Source: Rubripirellula amarantea (GTDB lineage: Bacteria > Planctomycetota > Planctomycetia > Pirellulales > Pirellulaceae). From it: DNA of 64,000 nt. The notes under the pieces were generated by a model. That model worked only from the letters and a program-made list of their open reading frames with translations. It did not search any database and was not told the origin of the DNA. Below are positions 1-8,249 of this stretch, in pieces. Within the stretch, counting starts at the first letter, position 1. Every line of letters begins with the position of its first letter. Location of the stretch: the NCBI RefSeq assembly GCF_007859865.1, contig NZ_SJPI01000001.1, positions 1,488,001 through 1,552,000 of the forward strand, given 5' to 3'. A program made the position numbers and the translations under genes.

Positions 1-1
1 T

Positions 2-745
2 GGGACGTGTGTCATTATTCGAGTTGAAAACGAGGTTTGGCTTTACGACTGTGGGCGACTAGGGAACGAACAAGGTAGCAGCCGGGGAATTGATCAAGCG
101 CTATGGTCGATGAACGTCAACAAGCTTGATGGCGTAATCATCTCGCATGCCGATTCTGACCATTTCAATGCATTGCCGGGGATCGCGCGACGATTCCGAG
201 TCAACCAAGTTGTCACACCGCCCGGTATGCTCGCCGAGCCTGAACAGGCACTTGATCGAATTCGTGACGCAATCGCCGAGCATGACATCGAGGTACGTGA
301 GTTCGCGGCAGGCGAGCTGATGTCCGTCGGCAATCGAGAGATGCAAATTTTGCACCCTCCAAGACCTCGTATCCAAGGCAGCGATAATGCCAACAGTTTA
401 GTTTTGCAGTTGGATCATGGCGGCAAGTCGATGATCTTACCCGGCGATCTTGAGCCACCGGGCACAGAAATGTTGATCAACCAGGATCGTCCCCTTCCAG
501 GCGGAGTCTTGATGGCACCTCATCACGGAAGTTTAAGGATGGATGCCGAAGTCGTGCTGCAATGGGCAAGGCCAGCCAATACGATCGTCAGTGGCGGTCG
601 GCTTGCACGTCGGCCTGAGGTCGAAGCGATGCTACATCAATTTGGCAGCCAGGTTGACGTCACCTCCGTTGTCGGTGCCGTTCGCGTGCGAATAGACGGC
701 GATGGCCAGATCGAGATCCGCAAATGGCTAATCACGCCGTGGTGA
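2..745 (+). CDS. ComEC/Rec2-type metallo-beta-lactamase domain protein, 5' end cut off
   Basis: The open frame enters from the left edge and ends with TGA at 745, so only the last ~247 residues are seen. The visible part is a metallo-beta-lactamase fold. The metal motif HADSDH (H-x-D-x-D-H) lies near the start, LPGD comes in the middle and MAPHHGS follows, the arrangement found in the C-terminal domain of ComEC/Rec2 DNA-uptake channel proteins. Family knowledge: ComEC moves single-stranded DNA across the inner membrane and this domain is a likely nuclease. The membrane part that would prove ComEC is outside the window, so a stand-alone MBL hydrolase remains possible. It lies 106 bp upstream of the CcsA/HemX-like gene on the same strand. 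Confidence 0.75.
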   Translation, partial: GTCVIIRVENEVWLYDCGRLGNEQGSSRGIDQALWSMNVNKLDGVIISHADSDHFNALPGIARRFRVNQVVTPPGMLAEPEQALDRIRDAIAEHDIEVREFAAGELMSVGNREMQILHPPRPRIQGSDNANSLVLQLDHGGKSMILPGDLEPPGTEMLINQDRPLPGGVLMAPHHGSLRMDAEVVLQWARPANTIVSGGRLARRPEVEAMLHQFGSQVDVTSVVGAVRVRIDGDGQIEIRKWLITPW

Positions 746-851
746 CGATATTCACCTTGGTAATCCGTGTAACGAATCGCTTCACATGCCTTGCATCAGG
801 TGACAAACGACGACGTAAGAGTACGATAAGGGGCTCCTACCCGAGGCCATT

Positions 852-1736
852 TTGTTAGAAATTCTCCGCCAAGTTACCGTCACCTGCTTCTTCGCCAGCT
901 ATCTCGTTGTGCTGGCCCTGGAATTGCTGCGTTTACTGGGAAAATTCCCTGGTCGTGCGTTGCTGGTGGTCGTGATGATGGTGATGGGGCTGTTCACTCA
1001 CATTTGCTATTTGGTGCTGCGGGCGGCTGATAGCCCGGTCGCTCAGGGTCTTACCCGCGAATCCGGTTTATGGGCGAGCTGGACCGATTGGTCACTGTTG
1101 ATGGCGTTGGTACTGGCGATCTGTTTTTTCGTTTTCTATCTAAGGCGACCAGATACCGTTATCAGCTATTTCTTTTTGCCGGCCGTCATGGGCCTGATTG
1201 GATTTGCTGTTCTGGTTCGCGATCGTGCCCCGTTCACTCGAACTGAAGCAACCGAGCTTTGGCGAAGCGTGCACGGCTTGTCGATGATGATCGGATCGGT
1301 TTCGGTATTGATCGGATTTTTGGCTGGCGTGATGTACCTGACTCAATCCCGGCGACTGAAGCAGCATCGCGCTGCCGGATCACGCGTACGCTTGCCAACA
1401 CTGGAAACTTTGGGAAAGCTGAATCGGCGATCGCTCGTATTTAGCACCATCATGGTCGGCATCGGCGTTATTGCCGGCGTCGTGATGAATCTCAATCGAT
1501 GGGGTCAGGTCGGCTGGACCAACGGTGGCGTGCTGTTGAGTTCGCTGCTGCTGGTTTGGCTAATCATCGCAACGGCTATCGAGTTCTGGTATCAACCGGC
1601 TAACCGTGGCCGTAAAGCAGTTTACTTGACTTTGGCAAGTCTCGGCTTTTTGATTCTGGCGATGATCGGCGTCTTAGGGACCGAACACGGTCAATCCCAG
1701 CCGACACCGGCAAGCATTGAGGAAACTCAATCATGA
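852..1736 (+). CDS. CcsA/HemX-like cytochrome c assembly membrane protein
   Basis: A 294-residue protein with about eight hydrophobic segments, matching the CcsA/ResC/HemX family (cytochrome c assembly proteins that handle haem). Its stop overlaps the hemA start by 4 bp (ATGA). A HemX-type gene directly before hemA is a known arrangement; HemX proteins influence glutamyl-tRNA reductase level or take part in haem delivery. I choose the TTG at 852 because GAGG lies 5 bases upstream and no better in-frame start is seen. The tail after the last membrane segment is short and polar. Membrane topology and coupling to hemA are clear; the biochemical role (haem export or HemA control) is inferred from family and context. 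Confidence 0.75.
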   Translation: MLEILRQVTVTCFFASYLVVLALELLRLLGKFPGRALLVVVMMVMGLFTHICYLVLRAADSPVAQGLTRESGLWASWTDWSLLMALVLAICFFVFYLRRPDTVISYFFLPAVMGLIGFAVLVRDRAPFTRTEATELWRSVHGLSMMIGSVSVLIGFLAGVMYLTQSRRLKQHRAAGSRVRLPTLETLGKLNRRSLVFSTIMVGIGVIAGVVMNLNRWGQVGWTNGGVLLSSLLLVWLIIATAIEFWYQPANRGRKAVYLTLASLGFLILAMIGVLGTEHGQSQPTPASIEETQS

Positions 1737-3013
1737 AGTTGCAGATGATCGGCTGCAGCCATCATGATGCCGCCGTCGAATTCCGTGAGAAAGTTGCGTT
1801 CTCGAGCGACCAAGTCACCGAGACGCTTGCCTCGTTTCGAAAACGATTCCCATCGTGTGAGTTGGTGCTATTGAGTACCTGCAATCGCATAGAGCTGTAC
1901 ACGACGGCTCCTGATGAAACGGAACTTGACCAATCCGCTGTTGCTGAATTCTTGGCGGATGAGCGTCATTTAAGGATTGATGAAGTCGTTGATCAGATGA
2001 TCTATCGATCCGGCAGCGAAGCCGTTGCCCATCTCTTTACCGTTGCTTCGAGCTTAGACAGCATGGTCGTCGGCGAGGCCCAGATACTTTCGCAGGTAAA
2101 ACAGGCTTACGACTTGGCGTGTCACGTTGGATCCGCAGGTCCGCTAACGCACAGTGTTTTTCAGGCGGCCAATCGAGCCGCCAAACGAGTGCAGCAGGAA
2201 ACGGCAATCCATCGTCGACGGGTCAGCGTACCTAGTGTTGCAGTGGGCGAGATCATTCCAGAGATCTTCGATTCACTTAGCTCCAAGCGAGTGGTTGTTT
2301 GCGGTGCTGGTGAAATGGGCACCGAAACTCTGCGTTATCTCAGCCAAGCCGGGGCGAAGAATGTTTGTATTGTCAATCGAAATTTCAATCGTGCGGTTGA
2401 GCTTGCTGAAGAGTTCCTAGCTGAACCAGAGTTGTGGGAATCTTTGCACGAACAGCTTCTAAGTGCGGACATCGTGGTGGGCACCACCTCGGCAACCGAA
2501 CCGATCGTTGAATTCGCTGAGTTCAAGGCGATCCATGAGCGAAGACGCGGGCGAGTGTTGTTGATACTCGACCTCGCGATCCCTCGCGACTTTGATGCAG
2601 CGATCGGTGAACTTTCAGGCGTCTATCTTTATAGCATCGACGACTTGAAAGCTGCCTGTCAGCGCAATCGCAAAGAACGCGAAAAGGAATGGCCTAAAGC
2701 GAAGGAAATCATTGACGACGAAACGCAGCGATTTATTCAGGCGTTCCAACATCGCTCAACGGGACCAGTCATCCGCCGGTTACGCGATCAGGCTTTGGAA
2801 CTTAAGCAAGACGAACTTGCTCGTTTGAAGAACAAGCTTGAACTAGATCAATTGGATCCAGCGATCGCACAAGAGGTTGAAAAGTCGTTCGATCGACTGA
2901 TCAACAAGTTGCTGCATCCACCGCTAACGTCGATCCGAGACGATGCGGCGGAAGGTCACCGCCGAGGACTACTCGAGGCGGTTCGGCATCTATTCAACTT
3001 GGGCGATGAATAG
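1733..3013 (+). CDS. hemA: Glutamyl-tRNA reductase
   Basis: A 426-residue protein of the usual length. It reduces glutamyl-tRNA(Glu) with NADPH to glutamate-1-semialdehyde, the first committed step of C5-pathway tetrapyrrole synthesis. The N-terminal catalytic domain has LLSTCNRIE, whose Cys (about residue 50) forms the thioester, and then GEAQILSQVKQAY. A Rossmann domain follows with VVCGAGEMG at about residue 190, and a helical dimerisation region closes the protein (DQLDPAIAQEVEKSFDRLINKLLHPP is the characteristic stretch, quoted in part: INKLLHPP). It overlaps the CcsA/HemX-like gene by 4 bp, so the two are probably translationally coupled. It converges on scpB with about 60 bp between them. 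Confidence 0.95.
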   Translation: MKLQMIGCSHHDAAVEFREKVAFSSDQVTETLASFRKRFPSCELVLLSTCNRIELYTTAPDETELDQSAVAEFLADERHLRIDEVVDQMIYRSGSEAVAHLFTVASSLDSMVVGEAQILSQVKQAYDLACHVGSAGPLTHSVFQAANRAAKRVQQETAIHRRRVSVPSVAVGEIIPEIFDSLSSKRVVVCGAGEMGTETLRYLSQAGAKNVCIVNRNFNRAVELAEEFLAEPELWESLHEQLLSADIVVGTTSATEPIVEFAEFKAIHERRRGRVLLILDLAIPRDFDAAIGELSGVYLYSIDDLKAACQRNRKEREKEWPKAKEIIDDETQRFIQAFQHRSTGPVIRRLRDQALELKQDELARLKNKLELDQLDPAIAQEVEKSFDRLINKLLHPPLTSIRDDAAEGHRRGLLEAVRHLFNLGDE

Positions 3014-3074
3014 AACTAAGAATCAAGCCAAGACGAACCCGTCGGGTTGGGGAACGCATGACAAGGTTGTGGGC

Positions 3075-4442
3075 TTAATCCCAAGCCTCGTCTTCTTCCT
3101 CATCATCTTCGACTTCCTCATCGTCGTCGTCCCAATCTTCTTCTTCGTCGTCGTCTTCGTCCCAGTCTTCTTCCTCTTCGTCGGACTCTTCATCCGAGTC
3201 CTCGTCGTCGACTTCTTCCCAGTCGTCGTCTAGCTCGTCGTCGTCATCTTCTTCGTCGTCGTCTACATCATCGTCGTCGTCTTCATCGTCGTCGTCCCAA
3301 TCATCATCATCGTCTTCGTCCCAATCGTCGTCGTCGGCATCTTCATCGACGCCTTCATAGAGATCGTCTTCTTCATCTTCGATGACAGCAGAAGGATCGA
3401 CCGCTAAGGGATCGATCGTAGCATTGGCTTGAATCATATCTGCCTCGGGCGATCCGGTTTCGGCAGCCAATATTTGAACAGGCACGGTGTTATTTTCTTG
3501 GGCAAACAGTTCGGGGGACACCGACGCGACAGCAATACTCACGACAGGCTCCTTCTGGGACGTCGACGAATGGTCCGAGTTTGCATCAACAGTAGACGCA
3601 TTTTCGGATTGGGAAACAGGATCTTTAGATTCTTCAGGTTCTTCTTGCAAGGTCTGCCAATCAATTGGTGGCAGAGCCGCAGTATTGGGCAGGCCAAAGA
3701 GTTGTAAAAAACGTTTGGTAGTGTCGTAAAGATAGGGTCGTCCTAAATCTTCACTTCGGCCAGCAATTCGTACTAGGTCACGCTCCATCAATTGCCGCAA
3801 CAATTCGCCGCAGGCCACCCCCCGGATTGCCTCAATTGCAGCCCTTGATACTGGACCACGATAAGCGACCACAGCCAACGTTTCCATCATAGGAGTCGAT
3901 AACCGAACAGGGGACGGTACGTGGGTAAGTCGTGATAGCCAAGGCGCAAGTGATGGTCGCGTCAACATCCGGTAGCCGCCGGCAATCATTTCAATCCGTA
4001 TTGCGCGACCCAAATCTTGATAGGTTTGATTGAGCGAGCGGACAAGGGTACGGGCCTCGGTCGCGTCGCTCAAGTGGGACATTTGAGCTAATTTTCGAGG
4101 TGCCATGGGAGTCCCCGTCAACAACAGTACCGCTTCGACACGACGCCGTTTGATACTAGGGTCTTCATCGTTAGCGGATTTTGCATCGTTGGACGCTTCA
4201 GCCAGCAATCCGTGGGCCAAATTGTTTTGTTTTGAACCGTTGATTCCCTTCGCCAGCGAAGCGATCGAGTAGGGTCGACGGTGGTTTGCCGATTCCCATG
4301 TCGATCTAAGGGCCCCGGGACCGAAATTCGGGGCACATGAGTTAAGGCGGGACGAGGACCAAGATCGCGACATGGGATAGACTAAGCAGGGTCTGGAAAG
4401 TTCGGTTTTCGCCATAAGTATCCGCTTTCTGGACACTCTCAC
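3075..4442 (-). CDS. scpB: Segregation and condensation protein B with long polyacidic C-terminal tail
   Basis: ScpB is the winged-helix partner of ScpA in the SMC condensin complex. The core (about residues 97-265 of 455) carries KRRRVEAVLLLTGTPM, LVRSLNQTYQDLGRAIRIE, GGYRMLTRP, TLAVVAYRGPVSRAAIEAIRG and GRPYLYDTTKRFLQLFGL, all typical. ScpB is normally around 200 residues. This one has about 95 unassigned N-terminal residues and about 190 after the core, of which the last ~101 (positions 3078-3380) are roughly 80% Asp/Glu with Trp scattered through (DDDW, EDW). The N-terminus is uncertain: ATG at 4442, 4415 or 4373 are possible and the first ~90 residues show no recognisable fold. scpA is not in the window. 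The gene is divergent from the next gene with only 32 bp between starts. Confidence 0.88.
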   Translation of the reverse strand: MRVSRKRILMAKTELSRPCLVYPMSRSWSSSRLNSCAPNFGPGALRSTWESANHRRPYSIASLAKGINGSKQNNLAHGLLAEASNDAKSANDEDPSIKRRRVEAVLLLTGTPMAPRKLAQMSHLSDATEARTLVRSLNQTYQDLGRAIRIEMIAGGYRMLTRPSLAPWLSRLTHVPSPVRLSTPMMETLAVVAYRGPVSRAAIEAIRGVACGELLRQLMERDLVRIAGRSEDLGRPYLYDTTKRFLQLFGLPNTAALPPIDWQTLQEEPEESKDPVSQSENASTVDANSDHSSTSQKEPVVSIAVASVSPELFAQENNTVPVQILAAETGSPEADMIQANATIDPLAVDPSAVIEDEEDDLYEGVDEDADDDDWDEDDDDDWDDDDEDDDDDVDDDEEDDDDELDDDWEEVDDEDSDEESDEEEEDWDEDDDEEEDWDDDDEEVEDDEEEDEAWD

Positions 4443-4474
4443 TCATATCGCAACCATCGCCCAAGAAGGCAAGC

Positions 4475-5299
4475 GTGTCCACCTCGGTTTCTGAATCCTC
4501 GTCGTCTGCCTCGCCGGGCCGATCCCAGAGAAATCCTAAGTCAAAATCGCCATCCGCTGCTCGAAAGTGGATCGCACTAGCGTCCACGTTGGTGATTTTG
4601 CTGGTTGGATTCTTCGTGATCCGTTCTCAGGGGCACGTTGTTGGTTCCGAATTCGCACCTTCCCATTTTCAGACGCGGTCGTTCAGTTTCTACGAAATCC
4701 CCCTACTCCATCTGCAAATCACACCCATCAAACGCACGGTTTCAAGCAACCCGACATCCATGTACCTGCGGCAAAACAACCTCATACACGTCGGGAAAGG
4801 TGCTCCCCAACAATGGCATTTAATGTCCTTGTCGCGAGGTTTGACCGGAACCACCGACGCCAACGCCAACTTGTTGGTTGATCAACTGACGATGCAATCA
4901 GGTTCCGATTCATATTGGCGAAAATGGAGCATTGATCACCCCAGTCACGCCAAGATCCTATGGCCCACAGTTCAGAAACTGGCTCAACGCGAGCTCTACG
5001 TATTGCTCCCAGCATTGCTTGAACGAGCCGGGGTGGATCACGAAGAGACCAGTGAAAGTGTCGCCCGCCTTCAACAAACCATTGATGGTTATTGCAAAGA
5101 GCAATACACCCGACTGATTTCGGATATGAACGATGCCGGTCGAACGGAACTAGCGGACGAATTGCTCAAAGAGGCTTCCCAAGACTTCCCTGAAGAATTC
5201 CCCGAAGAATTCGATGGAAGCAACCTCACTTTTGAACGAGACGATCCTGATAGAGCGATCCCGCCCGCGGCTTCCTCTCAGTCTCGCGAATCGTCATGA
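4475..5299 (+). CDS. Membrane-anchored protein of unknown function
   Basis: A 274-residue protein I do not recognise. A Ser-rich cytoplasmic start (about 30 residues) is followed by one membrane segment (WIALASTLVILLVGFFVI), then a soluble, probably periplasmic domain. The C-terminus is acidic with a short repeat (FPEEFPEEFD). The GTG start at 4475 is preceded by AAGAAGG at a good distance. Its stop overlaps the start of the cysteine desulfurase by 4 bp (ATGA), so the two are very probably co-translated. No catalytic motif is seen. The link to sulfur transfer is only by position. Confidence 0.65.
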   Translation: MSTSVSESSSSASPGRSQRNPKSKSPSAARKWIALASTLVILLVGFFVIRSQGHVVGSEFAPSHFQTRSFSFYEIPLLHLQITPIKRTVSSNPTSMYLRQNNLIHVGKGAPQQWHLMSLSRGLTGTTDANANLLVDQLTMQSGSDSYWRKWSIDHPSHAKILWPTVQKLAQRELYVLLPALLERAGVDHEETSESVARLQQTIDGYCKEQYTRLISDMNDAGRTELADELLKEASQDFPEEFPEEFDGSNLTFERDDPDRAIPPAASSQSRESS

Positions 5300-6477
5300 C
5301 ACGAAACATCATTTACCTAGACAACAATGCCACGACCTCTTTGGACCCTCGGGTAGCTGATCGAATCGCGAAAGAGTGGACGTTGGGTCCCGCCAATCCG
5401 TCCAGCCAGCATCAACTTGGCCAGCGAGCTCGAAACCGCCTTGATGAAGCGATTGAGGCGATCGGTCGTTGCTTGGGCTGTCGACTCGACCAGCCCGGCG
5501 GTCCCCGCCTGATCCTCACTAGCGGCGGCACTGAATCCAACAACCTGGCACTTCGCGGTATCGGACATGCTGGTCCGTTGGTCGTCAGCCAAGTTGAACA
5601 CCCCAGTGTCTTGGCTACCGCCCTGGAAATGCAAACGCAGGGCCGCGACGTTCGCTTTCTAGGCGTCGACGATCATGGCCAAGTCCAGTTGGACCAGTTG
5701 GAAGGTTTAATCGAGCAGGAGGGAATCCGTGCGTCGCTCGTTTCGATCATGTCGGCCAATAACGAAACAGGTGTCGTTCAGCCTATCGCCGAGGCCGCCA
5801 AGATCTGTCATCGGCTGGGTGTACCGTTGCACGTCGACACGACTCAAACCATTGGCAAACAAGTTATCCACTTAGGTCGAGAGTACCCTGGCGTCTCGGC
5901 GGTTACGTTCACAGCCCACAAATTCCACGGTCCCGTGGGCGTGGGAGCCCTTTGGTTGGCGGCCGGCGTCGACGTCAAAGCCATTATTCGTGGTGGCGAA
6001 CAGCAGCTTGATACCCGGCCGGGAACTGAACCCGTCGCGTTGGCCGTAGGGATGGCTCAAGCCTTACAGTTTGCGCAAAACGAATGTGAGCAGTCTTATC
6101 CCCACACCACAAAGCTGCGCGATCGACTCGAATTGGGTCTGCTGGCCGGACACGCGGAATTGGTTGTCCAAGGGATCAAACACCCTCGTCTACCCAACAC
6201 GACCTGCGTGTCGTTCGTTGGCACCGATCGACAATCCTTGCTGATGTCGCTCGACATGGCGGGAATCGCCGCGAGCAGCGGTTCGGCGTGTAGCAGTGGT
6301 AGTAGCCCGCCCAGCCACGTCTTGACCGCGATGAAACGTCCGGAGGCGGAGATCCGTTCGGCAATACGTTTTGCAGTGTCCAAGTTTTCCACTGTTGAAG
6401 AAATTGACGAGGCGATTGAACGTATCTCTCAGTGTTACCTACGTTTACGCAGAAAATCGGATGTGGATAACTCTTAG
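5296..6477 (+). CDS. Cysteine desulfurase (NifS/IscS family)
   Basis: A 393-residue PLP enzyme that takes sulfur from L-cysteine as a persulfide for Fe-S cluster or other thio-cofactor assembly. Seen: DNNATTSLDP at the start, TSGGTESNNLA, SANNETGVVQP, HVDTTQTIGK, the PLP lysine in TAHKFHGP (Lys209), RPGTEP, and the active-site Cys332 in SSGSACSSGS. All key residues are present and the length is normal. It follows the membrane-anchored unknown with a 4-bp overlap. No iscU, iscR or suf gene is visible, so the acceptor cannot be named. A perfect DnaA box lies in its last codons (6462-6470). Confidence 0.93.
   Translation: MTRNIIYLDNNATTSLDPRVADRIAKEWTLGPANPSSQHQLGQRARNRLDEAIEAIGRCLGCRLDQPGGPRLILTSGGTESNNLALRGIGHAGPLVVSQVEHPSVLATALEMQTQGRDVRFLGVDDHGQVQLDQLEGLIEQEGIRASLVSIMSANNETGVVQPIAEAAKICHRLGVPLHVDTTQTIGKQVIHLGREYPGVSAVTFTAHKFHGPVGVGALWLAAGVDVKAIIRGGEQQLDTRPGTEPVALAVGMAQALQFAQNECEQSYPHTTKLRDRLELGLLAGHAELVVQGIKHPRLPNTTCVSFVGTDRQSLLMSLDMAGIAASSGSACSSGSSPPSHVLTAMKRPEAEIRSAIRFAVSKFSTVEEIDEAIERISQCYLRLRRKSDVDNS
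5864..5872 (+). promoter_or_regulatory. DnaA-box-like site TTATCCACT
   Basis: Eight of nine bases match the consensus TTATCCACA. It lies inside the cysteine desulfurase gene about 0.7 kb before dnaA, so it may be chance. It is listed because five further sites of this type cluster within 2.1 kb around dnaA. Confidence 0.3.
6384..6394 (+). promoter_or_regulatory. GTTTTCCACTG repeat, copy 1 (variant DnaA box)
   Basis: First of three identical 11-mers GTTTTCCACTG flanking dnaA on the same strand (others at 6477-6487 and 7947-7957). The core TTTTCCAC(A/T) resembles the DnaA box used in some bacterial groups such as cyanobacteria. Confidence 0.4.
6462..6470 (-). promoter_or_regulatory. Perfect consensus DnaA box
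   Basis: TGTGGATAA on the plus strand is TTATCCACA on the minus strand, an exact match to the consensus DnaA box. It lies at the 3' end of the cysteine desulfurase gene, about 100 bp before dnaA, where an autoregulatory or origin site would be expected. Confidence 0.6.
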
Positions 6478-6487
6478 TTTTCCACTG
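6477..6487 (+). promoter_or_regulatory. GTTTTCCACTG repeat, copy 2 (variant DnaA box)
   Basis: Second copy of the 11-mer. It starts on the stop codon of the cysteine desulfurase gene and lies 6 bp after the perfect DnaA box, so the two sites together form a compact candidate DnaA-binding patch in the dnaA leader. Confidence 0.45.
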
Positions 6488-6567
6488 GCATTTGAAGATT
6501 GATTGCGTACAATCGCCGCAACATCTGATCCAAACTGTTCTGTTTACCCGGCTTTCCCAAGACTGGA

Positions 6568-7740
6568 TTGCAAGAACGGTCGTCCCGTCAGAACCATTAC
6601 CGCCTAAGTCGTCACGTATTCGTGCTACTGCAAGACGAAACTACCGCCAACGCTTCACTGAAGCGCAGCGTCGAGTCTTTCCCACTCGAACGTCCGCCAT
6701 CTTCGATGCGACGGAGAGGGCCGCAGTACGTTCCCGCATCGCTGTCCTACTTTGTCGCTGGTGAAGAAAATCGCCTGGCGGCATTGGTATGTGGTGGCGA
6801 GATCGAAGTCTTTGCGTTGGGCAATCCCGTTTTGCTGACAGGACCGGTCGGTTGTGGCAAGACTGCGATCGCTACCCACCTCGCCGCACTGGCTGTTTCG
6901 CAGATCTCGCGAGATGGGGAACCTGGCAGAGTTGTCTTTTATTCGGCCAATGATTTCGCGAGATCGTATTCCGAAGCCATTTCCGCCGATGACTTAAAGC
7001 CGCTCAGCGATGAACTTGATGTCGCTGATGTGCTAGTGATCGACGATTTGCATTTGATGGCTGACAAGCCGGCGGCGCAAGAAGAACTGGCCTTACGGAT
7101 CGAATCGCGTTTTGATGCTGGTTTGCCGACGATTTTGACATCCAAACGGATGCCGTCGGAAGTCCGCGGCATTCGAAGTCGATTGGCTAGTCGTTGCGCC
7201 CCTGGTCTGACGATTCCTATTGAACTACCCCAGACTGCTTCGCGACGCCAACTACTCAGCGAGCTCTCACTGCACTTCAGTCTCGAACTTGACGAAAACT
7301 TGATTGCGATCTTGGACGCTGGGCTGGAGAGTTCCATTTCCGTGCGAGCCATGGAAGCGACGATGAAACAAATCTCGTTGTGGTGCCGCATGAACGAAAG
7401 CCAGGTCACGATCGAGGCGGTGCAGCAAGCCATCGATGGTTCTCGGCAAAGCCGCGATTTGTCGATGGCCGAGATCACGAACACCGTATCGAGGTACTTC
7501 CGGCTAAGAAGCTCTGAGTTGCGAAGTGATTCTCGAAAGCAAAACTTGGTGCGTGCCCGTTCGCTTGCGATGTGGTTGGCCCGTCAATTGACCTCCAACA
7601 GCATGCACCAAATTGGTGATTACTTCGGCGGTCGCGATCACACCACCGTGCTTCATGCGATCCGCAAAACGGCATCGCATCTTGAAACTGACCCCGTGCT
7701 TAAACGAGCAGCGGACGAGCTGGCCGAAAAGCTCTCGTAA
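6568..7740 (+). CDS. dnaA: Chromosomal replication initiator DnaA, short and divergent
   Basis: AAA+ initiator that binds DnaA boxes and opens the origin. Seen in 390 residues: Walker A GPVGCGKT (92-99), Walker B VLVIDDLH (155-162), a sensor-1-like LTSKRMPSEV, an arginine-finger-like region RSRLASRCAPGL, and domain IV ending in the hallmark GGRDHTTVLHA (354-364). DnaA is usually about 440-470 residues. Here only ~55 residues precede the AAA+ core and nothing resembles domain I, which normally recruits DnaB and DiaA. The TTG at 6568 is the earliest plausible start; ATG at 6706 is an alternative. The Walker A residues also differ from the common GGVGLGKT. Presence of dnaN just downstream supports identity; a Hda-like paralogue is less likely because domain IV is present. 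Confidence 0.88.
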   Translation: MQERSSRQNHYRLSRHVFVLLQDETTANASLKRSVESFPLERPPSSMRRRGPQYVPASLSYFVAGEENRLAALVCGGEIEVFALGNPVLLTGPVGCGKTAIATHLAALAVSQISRDGEPGRVVFYSANDFARSYSEAISADDLKPLSDELDVADVLVIDDLHLMADKPAAQEELALRIESRFDAGLPTILTSKRMPSEVRGIRSRLASRCAPGLTIPIELPQTASRRQLLSELSLHFSLELDENLIAILDAGLESSISVRAMEATMKQISLWCRMNESQVTIEAVQQAIDGSRQSRDLSMAEITNTVSRYFRLRSSELRSDSRKQNLVRARSLAMWLARQLTSNSMHQIGDYFGGRDHTTVLHAIRKTASHLETDPVLKRAADELAEKLS

Positions 7741-7810
7741 AACGGCTCCCGTTTCGCTGTGGGTAGAAAATAAACCCGGACAATCCATACAAAAACTGAA
7801 CTATTTCAGC

Positions 7811-7819
7811 GGTGGATAA
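7811..7819 (-). promoter_or_regulatory. Near-consensus DnaA box
   Basis: GGTGGATAA on the plus strand, TTATCCACC on the minus strand: one mismatch, at the last position, to TTATCCACA. It lies in the dnaA-dnaN interval. Confidence 0.5.
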
Positions 7820-7946
7820 GTTGTTCAGGAACCGTGTTCTTTCTGTGTGAGTCTGTTCCCCATGATTGTCAGTCGTTTGGCAGCCCTGTTGATCGATGTT
7901 GAAAACCGACTCCTTAACCAACAAAAATCCATCACCAAATCAACGC

Positions 7947-7957
7947 GTTTTCCACTG
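7947..7957 (+). promoter_or_regulatory. GTTTTCCACTG repeat, copy 3 (variant DnaA box)
   Basis: Third identical 11-mer, this one in the gene-free dnaA-dnaN interval and about 100 bp before the AT-rich stretch. Confidence 0.45.
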
Positions 7958-8249
7958 CCATCTCGTTTTCTCAACTCGTGAAATCTGAACGAGTTACGGC
8001 AGCCAATAGCCGTTTCTCAACACTTCTGCTCGAAGCATTACGAAGACGACGATATTTAATTACTAACTCTCTCAAGAGAGAAGCCACTGAAGATCAGAAA
8101 CTTGGGATGGTGGACTCATCATTGGGGCGTGCGGGAATCCTCGAGAGTCGGTAAAACATGGGAGGTTCAGTCAAAGTCATTCACTCGTGGTGAGCATCCG
8201 TTGGCAGGACCGCTCTTTTTGTCCGTTTGTCTTCCGCAGATCCACTTTC

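Larger units (their letters stand above)
7741..8249. other. Gene-free dnaA-dnaN interval, probable replication origin (oriC)
   Basis: About 509 bp without a credible gene between dnaA and dnaN, the classic oriC position. It holds a near-consensus DnaA box at 7811-7819 (minus, TTATCCACC), the third GTTTTCCACTG copy at 7947-7957, a weaker TGTGGGTAG at about 7759, and an AT-rich stretch at about 8050-8066 (GATATTTAATTACTAA) that could serve as the unwinding element. Only the motifs are observed; GC skew across the genome would be needed to confirm an origin. Confidence 0.55.

Noticed and set aside
2943-3233. Plus-strand frame that looks like a highly hydrophobic Val/Phe-rich membrane protein
   Set aside because: It is the complement of the Asp/Glu codon run (GAC/GAA/GAT) in scpB, which reads as Val/Phe/Ile-rich on the other strand; no start signal and unusual composition.
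6939-7484. 181-residue minus-strand frame inside dnaA
   Set aside because: Antisense to the AAA+ domain of dnaA with intact motifs.
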